From: Dothistroma septosporum
Taxonomy: Eukaryota; Ascomycota; Dothideomycetes; Mycosphaerellales; Mycosphaerellaceae
Reading direction: 5' to 3'
Length of the DNA: 64,000 nucleotides
Assembly: GCA_002236755.2 (NCBI GenBank)
Contig: NBZP02000006.1
Span: 313,326-377,325, forward strand
Below the pieces are notes generated by a model, which saw only the letters and a list, made by a program, of their open reading frames with translations, did not search any database and was not told the origin of the DNA. How positions within the stretch are numbered: position 1 is the stretch's first letter; every line of letters starts with the position of its first letter. Positions 1-10,676 of the stretch are shown here, piece after piece. Made by a program: the position numbers and the translations under genes.

Positions 1-1670
1 TTGTCGCTTTCGCAACACGCGTGTAAGCCCTCGCGTGAACGTAGTGGACTGTCTTCCAGCTATTTCCTCATGTCTCATTCCGTCAACATGCTACTTCAAA
101 ATATCGTACTTCAAATCCGTTGATGAGTGCCACATATCCTGCGGAGCAAGCACATGGTCCTGTGCAACATGCTGCTCCTTCTGCATCTTGCCAATTTGCA
201 GATATGACCCAGCCCATCGTGATGCACATAGACAGCTCTTTCGATCTGGCTACGCGCCCAAGCTCTTGAATCTGGGTTTGCTGTACGCCGTGAAGTCTAG
301 AAACTTCTCCGTGGGCATTGGGCCTGTGCAGTGGTAGCGGCCGTTATTGCGACCCTCCACCGGTTGGTATCGGCTACACTTGGAAGACGATGTGGATGCT
401 TAGGATGGAGAGAATGTAGACGCTTGGTCCATTGTGCAATGCGATGTGGCCACGATAGTCTGCGCGGGGCTGCATGCATGTGGGCAGCAAAGATGCCAGG
501 TGCCAGGGTGCAGTCAGCAAGGACCGACCAAACGCCGACGCGTTCTGCACGAGCCATTGCGTCGTGGTCTCTTCTGGTCCGCACGCGCAGCAGTCCAAGT
601 CAGTATCGTCTCCGCGAAGAACGATGCTGTCGACGAAATGCCAGTGTCAATGGAGGACAGCAACGCTGGCCTGACCGTTTTGCCCCGGACCTAGGATACA
701 GCCAACGCGAGGCGCGCTTCGACACTTCCTTTCGCGGTCTACTGCTGCACTGCGGTGTGCTGGCCTTGCACGTGCATGGGATGTCGGAGCCGCAGGCCTG
801 AGTACGAAGTAGATTGCTACCTTGCCGGTCAAGATCCAATCGAGACTCGCGTACTCAACCAGTTCTCTTTTCGGAGCCCTCGGAGCCCCGACGCGAGATG
901 CACATGTCTACTGACTGACCAGACTGCCACGAGTCTTCACAGGACTAAGGTGCGACGCAGCCACAAACGGGAGGCCTTGTGCTTTTCGCCATACTCAAGG
1001 TACTTACTTGTCAATTGTCGTCATTTGGCAATTGCATTCCATCTCCTGCGTTCGTCCGGATCGTCTTGCTAGTCCAACGGCTTGGTCGAGCGAATTCGCC
1101 AATCTGAGACACACACCTTGTCTCCCACTAACCATGAATCAAAAATGGCGTCACATTTGGCCGAGACGAATTCAACATATCGCCGAATGGTGGCACAGAG
1201 GACGCGTGGGTTGCTGGAGACAGCTTGAGGGAGAAAAAAGTCGAGTCTACGGTCATGTCGGGTCGGTATCTTCGGACGAACGTTGATTACAGTACGTCGT
1301 ACAGATCCTGAGCTCCAAATTACCATCCGGATTATGCTGAAGCTCTGACTTTGTGCTCAGCGCGGACTTGGTCTATCAACAAGGTCCACAACGTCGGCGT
1401 CTGGGTGAAAGCTTCGTCCAAGTTTGGGTGTCGGCTGCATCTCAAACCCGGGACAGACGAGCGACCACGTTGATATAGATCTATACGTCAAGCCCTGGGC
1501 GCCAAGGTTTTAGATTCAGGACGTGTGGCGTACGCCCAGCTGGCGGCATCGTGGATCCACGAAAGATGGATTGACTGTCTACATCCTATTGTAATTCCAG
1601 GACGGCTCGTACCTCGTCGAGGCAGCTTGATACTTGGGCGTCTCGTACCCTCAGAACCCTTTGACCAGCG
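1..1670. other. No gene recognised
   Basis: About 1.7 kb with only short overlapping reading frames on both strands. None shows a recognisable domain, consistent codon bias or a convincing splice pattern. It probably holds upstream sequence of the gene starting at 1671. Confidence 0.5.
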
Positions 1671-3138
1671 ATGCCTCAGCGAGCAGCAAGTGACCAGGCG
1701 TTGGAAGGGCCTCCAACGCCAGCACCTACGCCATCTTCAAGTAGTAAAAGTGGCCAAGTCGAGGCGGAGAACGCGAGTCATGGAAGCACCACGCTTGAGC
1801 TCCGACCGAAAGCATGGAAGGCCAGCAGCCAAAGCACGAAATCACGAGGTAGCTCAATCAAAGCTGCATGGTCGAGAAAAAAGTCGGCAAGCGCCCCTTA
1901 CAAGGTGCAAAGGTCCAGATTACTGAGAGGCCAGCCAGCGAGTACTGCAGGGGACCATGATGCGATAGGCAGCGCAGCGCTCTCAGGAGTAGACGAGGCT
2001 CTCCGAAGACTAAGAAAAAGCATGGCCAGTGGACAAGAAAGCGAGACCGAAGCACCAAACCAATTCATCTTCACCGCTTCTAACACCCAATCAAATGAGC
2101 CAGCCCTGAAGTTTGTCAGCTGGAGCCACCCGTCTCAACCGGAATCCGACGACGTGCGCAGATTGATTAGGGTTCATGTAGGGAGGACGTCCCATCCGAC
2201 GAATGCGAGGCCTCAGGCAGTGAGGAAAGTGTCTCGTGCGTCGACATTGCAAACGAAGGTGCCAATATCGCGACGCCTCATTGACCCGGAAACCAGAAGG
2301 GATGAGGAAGCCGATGATCATATTCCGCCTGTAGTACGGTCAAGGTCGGAAGAGCTTCGCGGGTTTGATCTTGACCACCTCCCCAATCACTTACCGAACT
2401 GTGAAATGATAGAATTCTTCATTGGGTCCGCAACCGATGCCATCAATCGATTGGTGTCGAATGACCACTCGCGTGAATTAGGCATGGCCTTGGACCGACT
2501 CGGCTGCGACTTCAGCCTAGCAATGGTAATGTCAATCATGTCTGTCTGAGGTGTGCTGCACGCTGACGGTCACAAAGAGGCATTTCCACGTCATTGTCCA
2601 CGCGCAAATGCCCAGCTTCGAATCCCAATTCGGTACCATTGGAGACTCACGAAAGAGTCGGCTCATTCCATTCTTACTCTCGGATCCTTCCCTGACACTG
2701 ATGATCATGCTTGTCGCTGTCACACACAAGCTTTGGATGGACGGCGTCAGCCCTCGATGTCCGGGGATCACGAATCTCAAGGGTTTGGTCATATCAGCGC
2801 TGAACAGCGCCGTGCAGGATCCCAATCGCGCTATAACTGACCAGGTCCTCTTCGCAGTCAGCAATCTTGCTGGCTATGAAGTACTATTTGGCAATAAGGC
2901 GACATACGAGATTCACATGAACGGCCTGACACGGATAATACGGCTAAGAGGCGGCATGGGTAATCTAGGATTCGAGGGAGGGCTGGAGAGAATGCTTCTT
3001 TGGCATGACATGAACTTCTCAAGCATCGCAAGACACGAGCCATACCTTGAAGGACTGGCGACCACGCCCCGATTACATGCTGCCAAGCCAGACCCAGGAG
3101 CCATCACCGGCGGAATAATCAAGACGCATCCCAAATGA
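1671..3138 (+). CDS. Fungal transcription factor domain protein (no zinc cluster)
   Basis: I read two exons, 1671..2525 and 2578..3138, giving 471 residues. The 52-nt intron 2526..2577 starts GTAATG, has CTGAC about 10 nt before its AG, and keeps phase 0. The N-terminal third is basic and Ser/Thr/Lys rich with no Zn2Cys6 cluster. The middle carries the FVSWSHPSQPES and IRVHVGRTSH signatures common near the start of a family of fungal transcription-factor-domain proteins. The second exon has the rest of that pattern, ending with IHMNGLTRIIRLRGG and LERMLLWHDMN. Such proteins are usually annotated as putative regulators, but without a zinc cluster DNA binding is unproven. The first in-frame ATG was chosen; upstream is open. 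Family fairly sure, target genes unknown. Confidence 0.72.
2526..2577 (+). other. Intron of the TF-domain gene
   Basis: A 52-nt GT-AG intron that joins two frames and removes the TGA at 2547-2549. It carries a CTGAC branch-like site. Without it the family signature would be split into two ORFs. Confidence 0.7.
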
Positions 3139-3791
3139 ACCTTTTCGCCTGCTGGAATCTCGCCTCTCACACTGCTGGCGGTCTCAAAGCTGGGCTGAGA
3201 CGCATCATGAGCCTTTAGGTCTGATCGGCTCCTCGAGCTTACATCTGAGTCGATCGAACGGACGGCCTAATGCTTAAATGACATGATCATCTGGAATTGG
3301 AGACACCTTCGTTCGGCCTCTTTGTCCAATCATCAGTTTCTCGGACTGCTCTACGAACAGTGTCGCACAGGACTGCCATGCCGAATAGAGGAGAAAGAAT
3401 GACCACCAATGTGGTGGCATCCGGTACTGCGTTCCGTCGAACGACCTCCGCAGCCTTGATACAGTGGCAGTCACTGCTATATATCACGATCAGCATGCGA
3501 GAGGCGCTGTTGGCTTAAGCAGTGTATTGAGTATGTTCGGAGAATCGCTTGGACAGCAGCCGTGGCTGTGTATTGCAAACGACCATCGTTCGATTGTGCC
3601 GACCAATCAAAGGCGAAGGATTCGGGATGGACCTCGTGCCGCGCTAGAGCTGCGATCCTTCTATCGTCATTTGGACTCTGCTTTCTGGCTCCACATGACA
3701 CGATGATGGACACCTTAACACAACCTCCACGGCAGCACCCCTCGCTGTGCTTCTGACTTAGAATGCTCCCACCCAGGGAGTCGAAGAAAAC
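3139..3791. other. Intergenic, no gene seen
   Basis: 653 bp between two co-directional genes. Only short shadow frames. It presumably holds a 3' UTR and the promoter of the F-box/LRR gene. Confidence 0.5.
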
Positions 3792-6275
3792 ATGATGGAG
3801 GTCGCACCGCCAGACTATCAGACCGCCACATTGGTGGACATCTGGGACATAGTAGCACGATACATCCCTTCTAGTGACCTCTGTTCCGCCGCTCTAGTTT
3901 GCAGCCGGTGGCACGCAACATTTATACCTCACATCTGGGGCAACCCAGCAGCTCACTTTGGAATTGAGAATGATCGCGTCTACGTGGCATTAACGCGGTT
4001 CAAGAGGACTTTGCAAACTGCTCGGTTGCTGGTTCGATCATTGACACATACTCTGCATCTTCCACCAGCTCATGCGGAAATCTATAACGGGCCGCAGTCC
4101 GATTGGTTGAAAGATGTGTTGGAGCGATTACCGCACTTGCAATCCTTGATTGTGAGGGGACTGCCATTCTTTGATTATGCTGCGCTTCAGGCGTTGAGTG
4201 TCATCAAACACAAGCCTGGACCCGACAGAAATCCGCCTGCTGGAGTTATTGAGCTTCCTGGATCAGCTGGCGGTTTCTTCCAAAGTCCATCGAATGTGAT
4301 CCCTTCGTTTGGCCTTCGGCTGCTAGATGCATCAAGGTGCCCGAATGTCACGTCAAGTGGCCTAGCTTCGGCGTTGAGTCGGTTCGAGGGTTTGCTCTAC
4401 CTGGATTTGTCGTTCAGCTACCCAGCTCGTGACAAAACAGTGCTACAAGCATTGCGAAGGTTCAGCGGTCTTCAAGTGCTGAAGCTGCGAGGCATTAGCT
4501 TGAACGACGGTGGCGTCGAGTGTCTAGGTAAATCGATTGGCCTCCAAGTGAGAAGTTTGGACGTCAGGGATAATCAGATCACGGATCGTGGTGTACGAAC
4601 TCTACTGGATCGATGTTTCACGCCGCAATCGATGTCAAAGGACCTGATGCCTGTTCAGCGATCACCAACACTCTTGCCGTATCTTGGAACTGAAATGCTC
4701 GACATCTGTCAAGGGGAAGACTTTGAGGGCTACCTCCGCAATGCCTTCACCGGTCGCTTTGTCAGCAAATTGGCTATCGAAGATGCTCCAGCCGCCGGCG
4801 TCACGCACCTTTACATATCCGGCAATTCGCTCACCGTGGAAGGTATATCCGGCCTCGCGAGATCTGGACGGCTGCACGTCTTAGATGTAGGCTCGTTGAA
4901 GGACAATCAGCGGAGACATCCGTCTGTGTCTAGCTTCAATGGGAGCTCACAGATGGATATGCCGGGTCTGGAGAAGCTGACGCCAGTCTTTGCAAAACAT
5001 GCAGCCGAAGCATTGACGTTCCTGCGTATCGACCACAGCTTGATCACCACAGAAGCGTGCGTATCTCGTTCTGAAGAGGTCGTGCAAGGCCGAGTTGAGT
5101 TGGGCGATACGTCTTTGCCTTACAATCCGACGCAGATCGCTGAGCTACCTGGGACATCTGTACAGTCACAAGCTTTCGAGCTGCCGACTAGTCTACCGAC
5201 ACCTCGACATGAGCTCGAGGCCGATCCCCTGCGACTAGTGGTATCACCAGCTGCAGACGATACCTTCCGCATTGAGAACCCTGCCGATCGGGTTCGCGAC
5301 GCCCGTCGTGGTAGCGCCATGGCACCTGAGGCAGCGAGCTCGCTCTCCGCTGACCTGGACCAAAGAACTCTTTTGAGCCCTCCATTAGCAGAGGAAGGCG
5401 GTACCATGATGAACGGCATAGGTAATGACACATCGCCGCTATCACACCCTTCGTCTCATGGATCAGCCACGTCATCGATACCGGTGTCAAGGCCTAGAAG
5501 CTACTCCTCAGTGGCCACCGTGCGGAAGGCGAGACTTGACGCGCACGTGCAAGCTGGTCACAGCCTGCATCCAGCGATGCTGTCGCACATCAGCACTCTC
5601 GTCCTGACTGAGGTACCACCCTTTTCCACTGATAGGTCTGTTGTAGATCGAATAATTTGCTTCATCAAGAGCTGTGCTCAGGAAGCGACCTTGGCTTACA
5701 GCCAGGCAAAGCTTGACTACTCCCTTCCACCTGGACGCAAAGGTCATGTGTCGGCAGTCAAGTATTCTGCAGATAAACTGTTTGCATTGAAGCGCGTGGT
5801 CTTGGAGATGGCATCAGAGAAAGCACATTACCGCAGCAGCAAAGCAAGTCCCTGGCAACATCAAGCCTCCAGGACCATGACGGACGATCGCGATACGGAG
5901 GTGCTGTGGGACGCTGCAGAGACGGACTTCAGCTTCTTTGGAGAAGAGGAGAATATGTTCCCGACACTTGAGACCGGACGATTTGCTCTTTCGGGCACGA
6001 CGGAGAAAGAGGTCAGCTTTGGCCAGCCGGCATCAAGTCCTGGACCTACGACGATAGAGCCGCCCAGAGTCGACAACATCAGTCTGATATCGTCCTTCCG
6101 CAAAGAACGGAAAGTTACATACAAGCGTAGTCTTGCTGCCGGCAACCATGACCCTGAGATCGAAGGATACTGGGACGGGGTGATTTCGGTGATTCGCTCG
6201 AATGATGCTGTGAGAAATGATGAGAAGCTGGACTACTATGGTAACAAGTTCACAAATAACTACCTATATCGATGA
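3792..6275 (+). CDS. F-box / leucine-rich-repeat protein
   Basis: A single uninterrupted frame of 827 residues. Residues about 12-50 (DIWDIVARYIPSSDLCSAAL, then VCSRWH and IWGNP) form an F-box, which in eukaryotes binds Skp1 and recruits substrates to SCF ubiquitin ligases. Residues about 100-400 contain irregular leucine-rich repeats such as LLYLDLSF, LQVLKLRGISLNDGGVECLG and VRSLDVRDNQITDRGVRTLL, a likely substrate-recognition surface. From about 450 to 600 the chain is Ser/Pro rich and probably disordered. The C-terminal part is acidic, ending in a conserved-looking EIEGYWDGVISVIRS segment. Substrate unknown. Its stop lies 29 bp from the stop of the convergent GMC gene, so the transcripts probably overlap at their 3' ends. 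The second codon is also Met, so either could start. Confidence 0.82.
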   Translation: MMEVAPPDYQTATLVDIWDIVARYIPSSDLCSAALVCSRWHATFIPHIWGNPAAHFGIENDRVYVALTRFKRTLQTARLLVRSLTHTLHLPPAHAEIYNGPQSDWLKDVLERLPHLQSLIVRGLPFFDYAALQALSVIKHKPGPDRNPPAGVIELPGSAGGFFQSPSNVIPSFGLRLLDASRCPNVTSSGLASALSRFEGLLYLDLSFSYPARDKTVLQALRRFSGLQVLKLRGISLNDGGVECLGKSIGLQVRSLDVRDNQITDRGVRTLLDRCFTPQSMSKDLMPVQRSPTLLPYLGTEMLDICQGEDFEGYLRNAFTGRFVSKLAIEDAPAAGVTHLYISGNSLTVEGISGLARSGRLHVLDVGSLKDNQRRHPSVSSFNGSSQMDMPGLEKLTPVFAKHAAEALTFLRIDHSLITTEACVSRSEEVVQGRVELGDTSLPYNPTQIAELPGTSVQSQAFELPTSLPTPRHELEADPLRLVVSPAADDTFRIENPADRVRDARRGSAMAPEAASSLSADLDQRTLLSPPLAEEGGTMMNGIGNDTSPLSHPSSHGSATSSIPVSRPRSYSSVATVRKARLDAHVQAGHSLHPAMLSHISTLVLTEVPPFSTDRSVVDRIICFIKSCAQEATLAYSQAKLDYSLPPGRKGHVSAVKYSADKLFALKRVVLEMASEKAHYRSSKASPWQHQASRTMTDDRDTEVLWDAAETDFSFFGEEENMFPTLETGRFALSGTTEKEVSFGQPASSPGPTTIEPPRVDNISLISSFRKERKVTYKRSLAAGNHDPEIEGYWDGVISVIRSNDAVRNDEKLDYYGNKFTNNYLYR

Positions 6276-6304
6276 GAAAGGAGGGCTCCACCGCTCGCTC
6301 ATCA

Positions 6305-8346
6305 CTAATAGCGACCATCGTCCGCCTTCACCAGATCGGCACCCTTCTCGGCAACTGCATATGTCGTAGACATGATATTGCCGGAGACATGGCCAGGAAA
6401 CACCGATGCATCGATGACACGGAGATTGTTGACGCCCTTGACCTTCAGCTTGTCATCGACGACCTCGCCCATTGTGCAAGTACCAATCAGATGGTACTGT
6501 GTCGAGATGTGCTTTTTCACGAATTCCACACGGTCCTCCTCGGTCTCGATGCTCGCATCTTGAGGCGGAAGCACACGATCCGCAAGACTCTTCGCCATCA
6601 CAGGTCGGTTCGCGATCTTGTCCATCCATTTGATGCCCTCAGACATAATCTTGGCATCAGCTGGATTACGGAAGTAGCCTGGGTCAATCCTAGGGTGCTT
6701 CAATGGATCCGGGCTCGTGATGTGTACCGTACCTCGCGAAAGCGGGTGCTCCAAGCAGACCAGGAGCGAGACACGGGTCTGTCCCTTTGGCGGCGCACTG
6801 AAGAAGCCGATCTGGCTCTCGCCCTTGCTGACGTCAAGCTGGCATCCAATGCAGAAGGTCTGGATGTTGGCGAAGGTCGGGTCGGAGAGTTGCTTGACAA
6901 TGACATCTTCCTGGCGCTTCTCGAAGTCGGTTTTGGCGAGAGAGTTGGCCCGGATTTCCTTTATGGTCTTGTCTAAGGTCTCCTCATCGACGAGGGAGGC
7001 GTAGGAGACGAATCCCATCAGCATACCTGGGGAGCCGAGAGGTCCGTTGTTGGTCTTCTCGTACAGCGCTTGTTGCTGTGCGGCGTATTCGACGCCGTGC
7101 ATGGAGTCGAGGGATTGGGTCCCTGGTTTAAGGTCGTACAGCATGCCGCCCAGGACGTGGTCCTGTTAGCAGCAGAGTCAGCACGTGTTGAAGGCTGTAC
7201 GGCACTGGCATCATTTACCTGGAAGTTGGCTCCCACACGCTCGTTCTTCACAACACATTCCACGCCAGCAGCCTTCAGCACTTGTGGGTCACCGATTCCG
7301 CTCAACTCCAAGATCTGTGGGCTGGCAATCACACCGCCAGACAAAATGACTTCCTTTGAGGCCGTCGCCTGCAGCTTCTGCCCACCATAGATGAACTCAA
7401 CGCCCCTGGCTGTATTACCCTCCAGCAGGACCCGACTTGCATGCGCCTCACACAACACCTTCAAATTCTTCCTCCCAAGATTCGGCCTGAGGTACCCAGT
7501 CGCAGAATAACTCCTCTTGCCCGGGTCATCCGTCCTATTCACCGCCGCCAAGCTCGAATAGAAACCCATGTGATCGCCACCCCACGCATCCACCAGCGTC
7601 CTCTCCCCACCAGCCACCTCGTACGCCGCCTCGCAAAAGTCATACTCAAACGGCTCATAATAATCATTGAAACTTGTATGTATCGGCCCATCTTGTCCAT
7701 GATACTTCTCCTGCGCTCCTGTCGGCATGAATTGCTTGTTGGGGTGTTCAGCGTTCTCGGCCGGATCGAGGGTTTGGTGCTTCTTGAAGTAGGGGACCAT
7801 GCTGTCCCAGTCCCAGCCTTTGTTGCCAAGAGAGGCCCAGCCGTCGTAGTCGCCTTTGGAACCTCTCACATACATGAGATAATTTATGGCGCTTGATCCA
7901 CCTAGGCAGCGCCCTCGAGGCATACTGTACGTCTTATTACCAGCTGTGGGCACGGGTTCGCTTTGGTAGCACCTGGGTTGAAGACTTAGCGCTGGGAGAG
8001 ATGAAGTCGGTGAGGCGACGAGGTCGACGGGCGACTCACCAATCATATTTCTCCCTTCCGATGAGCGTTGGGTAGAGACCTGGCGTGCTGATTTGGGGAT
8101 CGTCCTATGGGTTGAGGAGCTTTAGGTCAGCAGATGTCCCGGAGAGGTGAGCGACTCATGCTTCGATACCATCAGGTTCTTCCCAGCTTCCAGCACGCCG
8201 ACCTTGACATTTGGGTTCTCGCTTAGCCTCGCGGCGACGACCAGACCAGCGGTGCCTCCGCCAACGACAAGATAATCGAACGTCTCCGCAGTGAAGTCTT
8301 CCACAGTACACAAAGCCGACTTTGTCCCGTTCGTGGTTCCAGACAT
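6305..8346 (-). CDS. GMC family FAD oxidoreductase (choline dehydrogenase/aryl-alcohol oxidase-like)
   Basis: Four exons on the minus strand, 8346..8170, 8104..8040, 7972..7219 and 7162..6305, encode 617 residues, normal for the family. The start ATG at 8346 sits in a strong GCCACC context. The FAD-binding Rossmann motif is DYLVVGGGTAGLVVAARL near residue 25. Both GMC signatures are present: GRCLGGSSAINYLMYVRG and GGVIASPQILELSGIG. The catalytic-region His lies in STQYHLIGTCTMG and the second conserved pair is in VSGNIMSTTYAVAEKGADL. No signal peptide is visible, so the enzyme is probably cytosolic or peroxisomal. It oxidises an alcohol using FAD, but substrate cannot be told from sequence. 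The permease gene lies upstream on the same strand. Confidence 0.9.
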
Positions 8347-8721
8347 GGTGGCAACGTTCGTTAAAAGATCAGTTGGAAATTTCAATCGTTGGCCTGTTCT
8401 ACCAATTGCACCAGACGGAGGCGAATTTCATCTACATATAGGTATTCTCGGTGGAGCGGACTGCGCTCCCATCCCTTATGATTCCCGCGTATCGCATAAG
8501 GTACCCCTCTTCCCTGGCTGCTTGAGGCTCTCAGAGCTCGAAGAACCCTGCATGTGCGGCTCATGCTCATAATTACTCCGCACGATCCTTCACGTAGCTA
8601 GTGCGTGGCACGTACCGATATACTGTAAAGGTCTCCGACTGCAACTCTGCATCTCACTGTGTGATAGACATGATGTTCTCGGTCCTTTTGAATCGATGCT
8701 GAAGCGTAGATGGTAGTGCAT
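8347..8721. other. Intergenic between permease and GMC gene
   Basis: About 375 bp holding the presumed promoter of the GMC gene and the 3' end of the permease transcript. No further gene seen. Confidence 0.5.
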
Positions 8722-10676
8722 TCACTTCTTTGGCTTCAGATTCTCCTCGTCGCTGCCACTGCTGCCCATTTGCCGTACAAATTCCAGGTCATCCACATTC
8801 GTAGGCCGTCGTACGTCAGAACGATGATGATCGGTGGAAGAAGAGGCCTCATAAGCCGGTGGATCACGTTGTTGCGCAGGTAAATGATCAAGAAGATCAT
8901 CCTGCGTCCTTGGACCAGTGTACTTCCCACGAGCACCATACTTTGGTAGCCAGTACCAGCCCACCGATACTAACGCCACAATGCCTGCAACTACAATAGC
9001 ATAGTTCATGTTCGTTGCAGTGACGGGTCGAGCTGGTGGGAAGAAGAGGACCACGCTGATGGCCAGGACCCACAGGATTGCGATGATGTTTGCAATGCGC
9101 CCAAGTCCGTATGGTATCTTTTCCGGTCCTGGTACAAAGTTGACTTCAGGACTCGTTCCAGTGGTGTAGACTAAACGAGCAAAGATGACCGCGATGTAAC
9201 TGAGGTCCAGACATGGTGCACATAGATTGAAGATCGCAGTGATGGTCTGCGTTGAGCCGATGCCGATCAGATTCAAGCACGCGCAAAAGACGAAGACGAA
9301 CCCGACGGCATTGACTGGTGTTCCAGTGATCTCATTCACTCTGCTCCACAAGTGTGAAAAAGGTAGCGCCTCATCCCTCGCGAAGGCGTACACCATTCGT
9401 GCATTTGCCAGCATGGCACTGACTCCGGTCATGAATTGGACCAAGATGACACAGAATAGCATGAATGTGCCGCCCGCTCGACCACCAGCATTGAGGAAGA
9501 TCTGAGCCACCGGAAGTCCTGTTGGTGATCCCACGATGTCCTCCATGTAGTTCTCCGTAAGGCAGTAGGTGAACGTGATGTTCAGCAGCAAGCCGAGAAG
9601 TCCTGACACGATGATCGCATACCGGATAGATTGTGGGCCACGAACTGCCGCATCGTGAGTCTCCTCTGACATGTGCGTGGTGCCGTCGTAGTCTGTCATG
9701 ACCCAAGCGACGTTCAGGAAGCCTAGCATGAAAGAGAAAGCCGTCGAACCCCATCCAGATTGGTCTCGAACGTCAGCCCATACGAAACTATGTGCAGCCA
9801 GGCCTTGCTTTTGACTCGTCAATACAAGCAGCGCTATGCATATGCCGATTGTTGCAAGGATATTGAAGGGCGCGAACCATAAAATAGTCTGATGTAGCTT
9901 CTTCGTAGTGAAGGAGCAATTCATGGCGAAGACGGCCAAGGAGCCAACTGCGACCAACACAGTGTGCCATGGTTTGCTATGGGATATTAGTCTCGTACAA
10001 CCGTTGGGCACAACGTACTACTCACGGCGAATAAATGTAGCTGTCACCGAGAAGGCCGGAGTTCATGCTAGCAGCAGCCAAGATCATTTGTCCGATGGTG
10101 TATCCAATCGACGCAACTCCTGCTGCCTGACCTAGTAAGTTGCACCAACCGATAATCCAAGCCCAAAGGGCCACGTGTCTATCGGGCACCACGTGCTTCG
10201 TCACGAAGTACATCCCGCCAGCAGTTGGGTAAGCGGACACCAGTTCAGCCACTACAGATGTTAGCCAGTACCTTGGGCGCCTGACAACAACATACCTGAA
10301 GTAGCAATGATATAAGCCATTATGGAGCCTATTGCCCAAGCATATATTGACGTCGAGGGTCCTCCAACAGCTATCGGCACACCATATGTAGCTGGCTGAG
10401 AGCCAAGTACACCGAGAACGGAGATGGCGTAGGAGAGGGTTGACCATTGTGTGAACTCGCGTCGGAGCTCCTGTAGTATCTTTAGCAGTATCTGGCACGG
10501 AGGAAGGGGTAACGTACCTGTTTATACCCGATGCGTGCCAACTGTCTCTCATCCGGGTCGTGGAGCTGAACCATGGTCGCTCTCCGGATCGTTGGGTACA
10601 ATTCGGTCTTTGCATCGACTGGGTGGTGATCATGTTTTTCAGACTTGAAGTCTGTGATGGCGCGTTCTGGATCCAT
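8722..10676 (-). CDS. APC-superfamily amino acid / GABA / choline permease
   Basis: Four exons, 10676..10518, 10470..10296, 10251..10026 and 9976..8722, joined by GT-AG introns of 47, 44 and 49 nt, give 604 residues. The protein has a hydrophilic N-terminus and about 12 hydrophobic segments. Typical for fungal GABA/choline-type permeases are TLSYAISVLGVLG in the first membrane segment, AELVSAYPTAGGMYF, WCNLLGQAAG and SGWGSTAFSFMLGFL. The C-terminal cytosolic tail is acidic and Ser rich. It should import a small amino compound across the plasma membrane by proton symport; whether the substrate is GABA, choline or another amino acid cannot be decided. It lies head-to-tail upstream of the GMC oxidoreductase. 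Confidence 0.88.

Noticed and set aside
2551..3138. A separate gene starting at a GTG at 2551
   Set aside because: Eukaryotic genes rarely start at GTG, and a phase-0 intron joins this frame to the upstream one in a known family.
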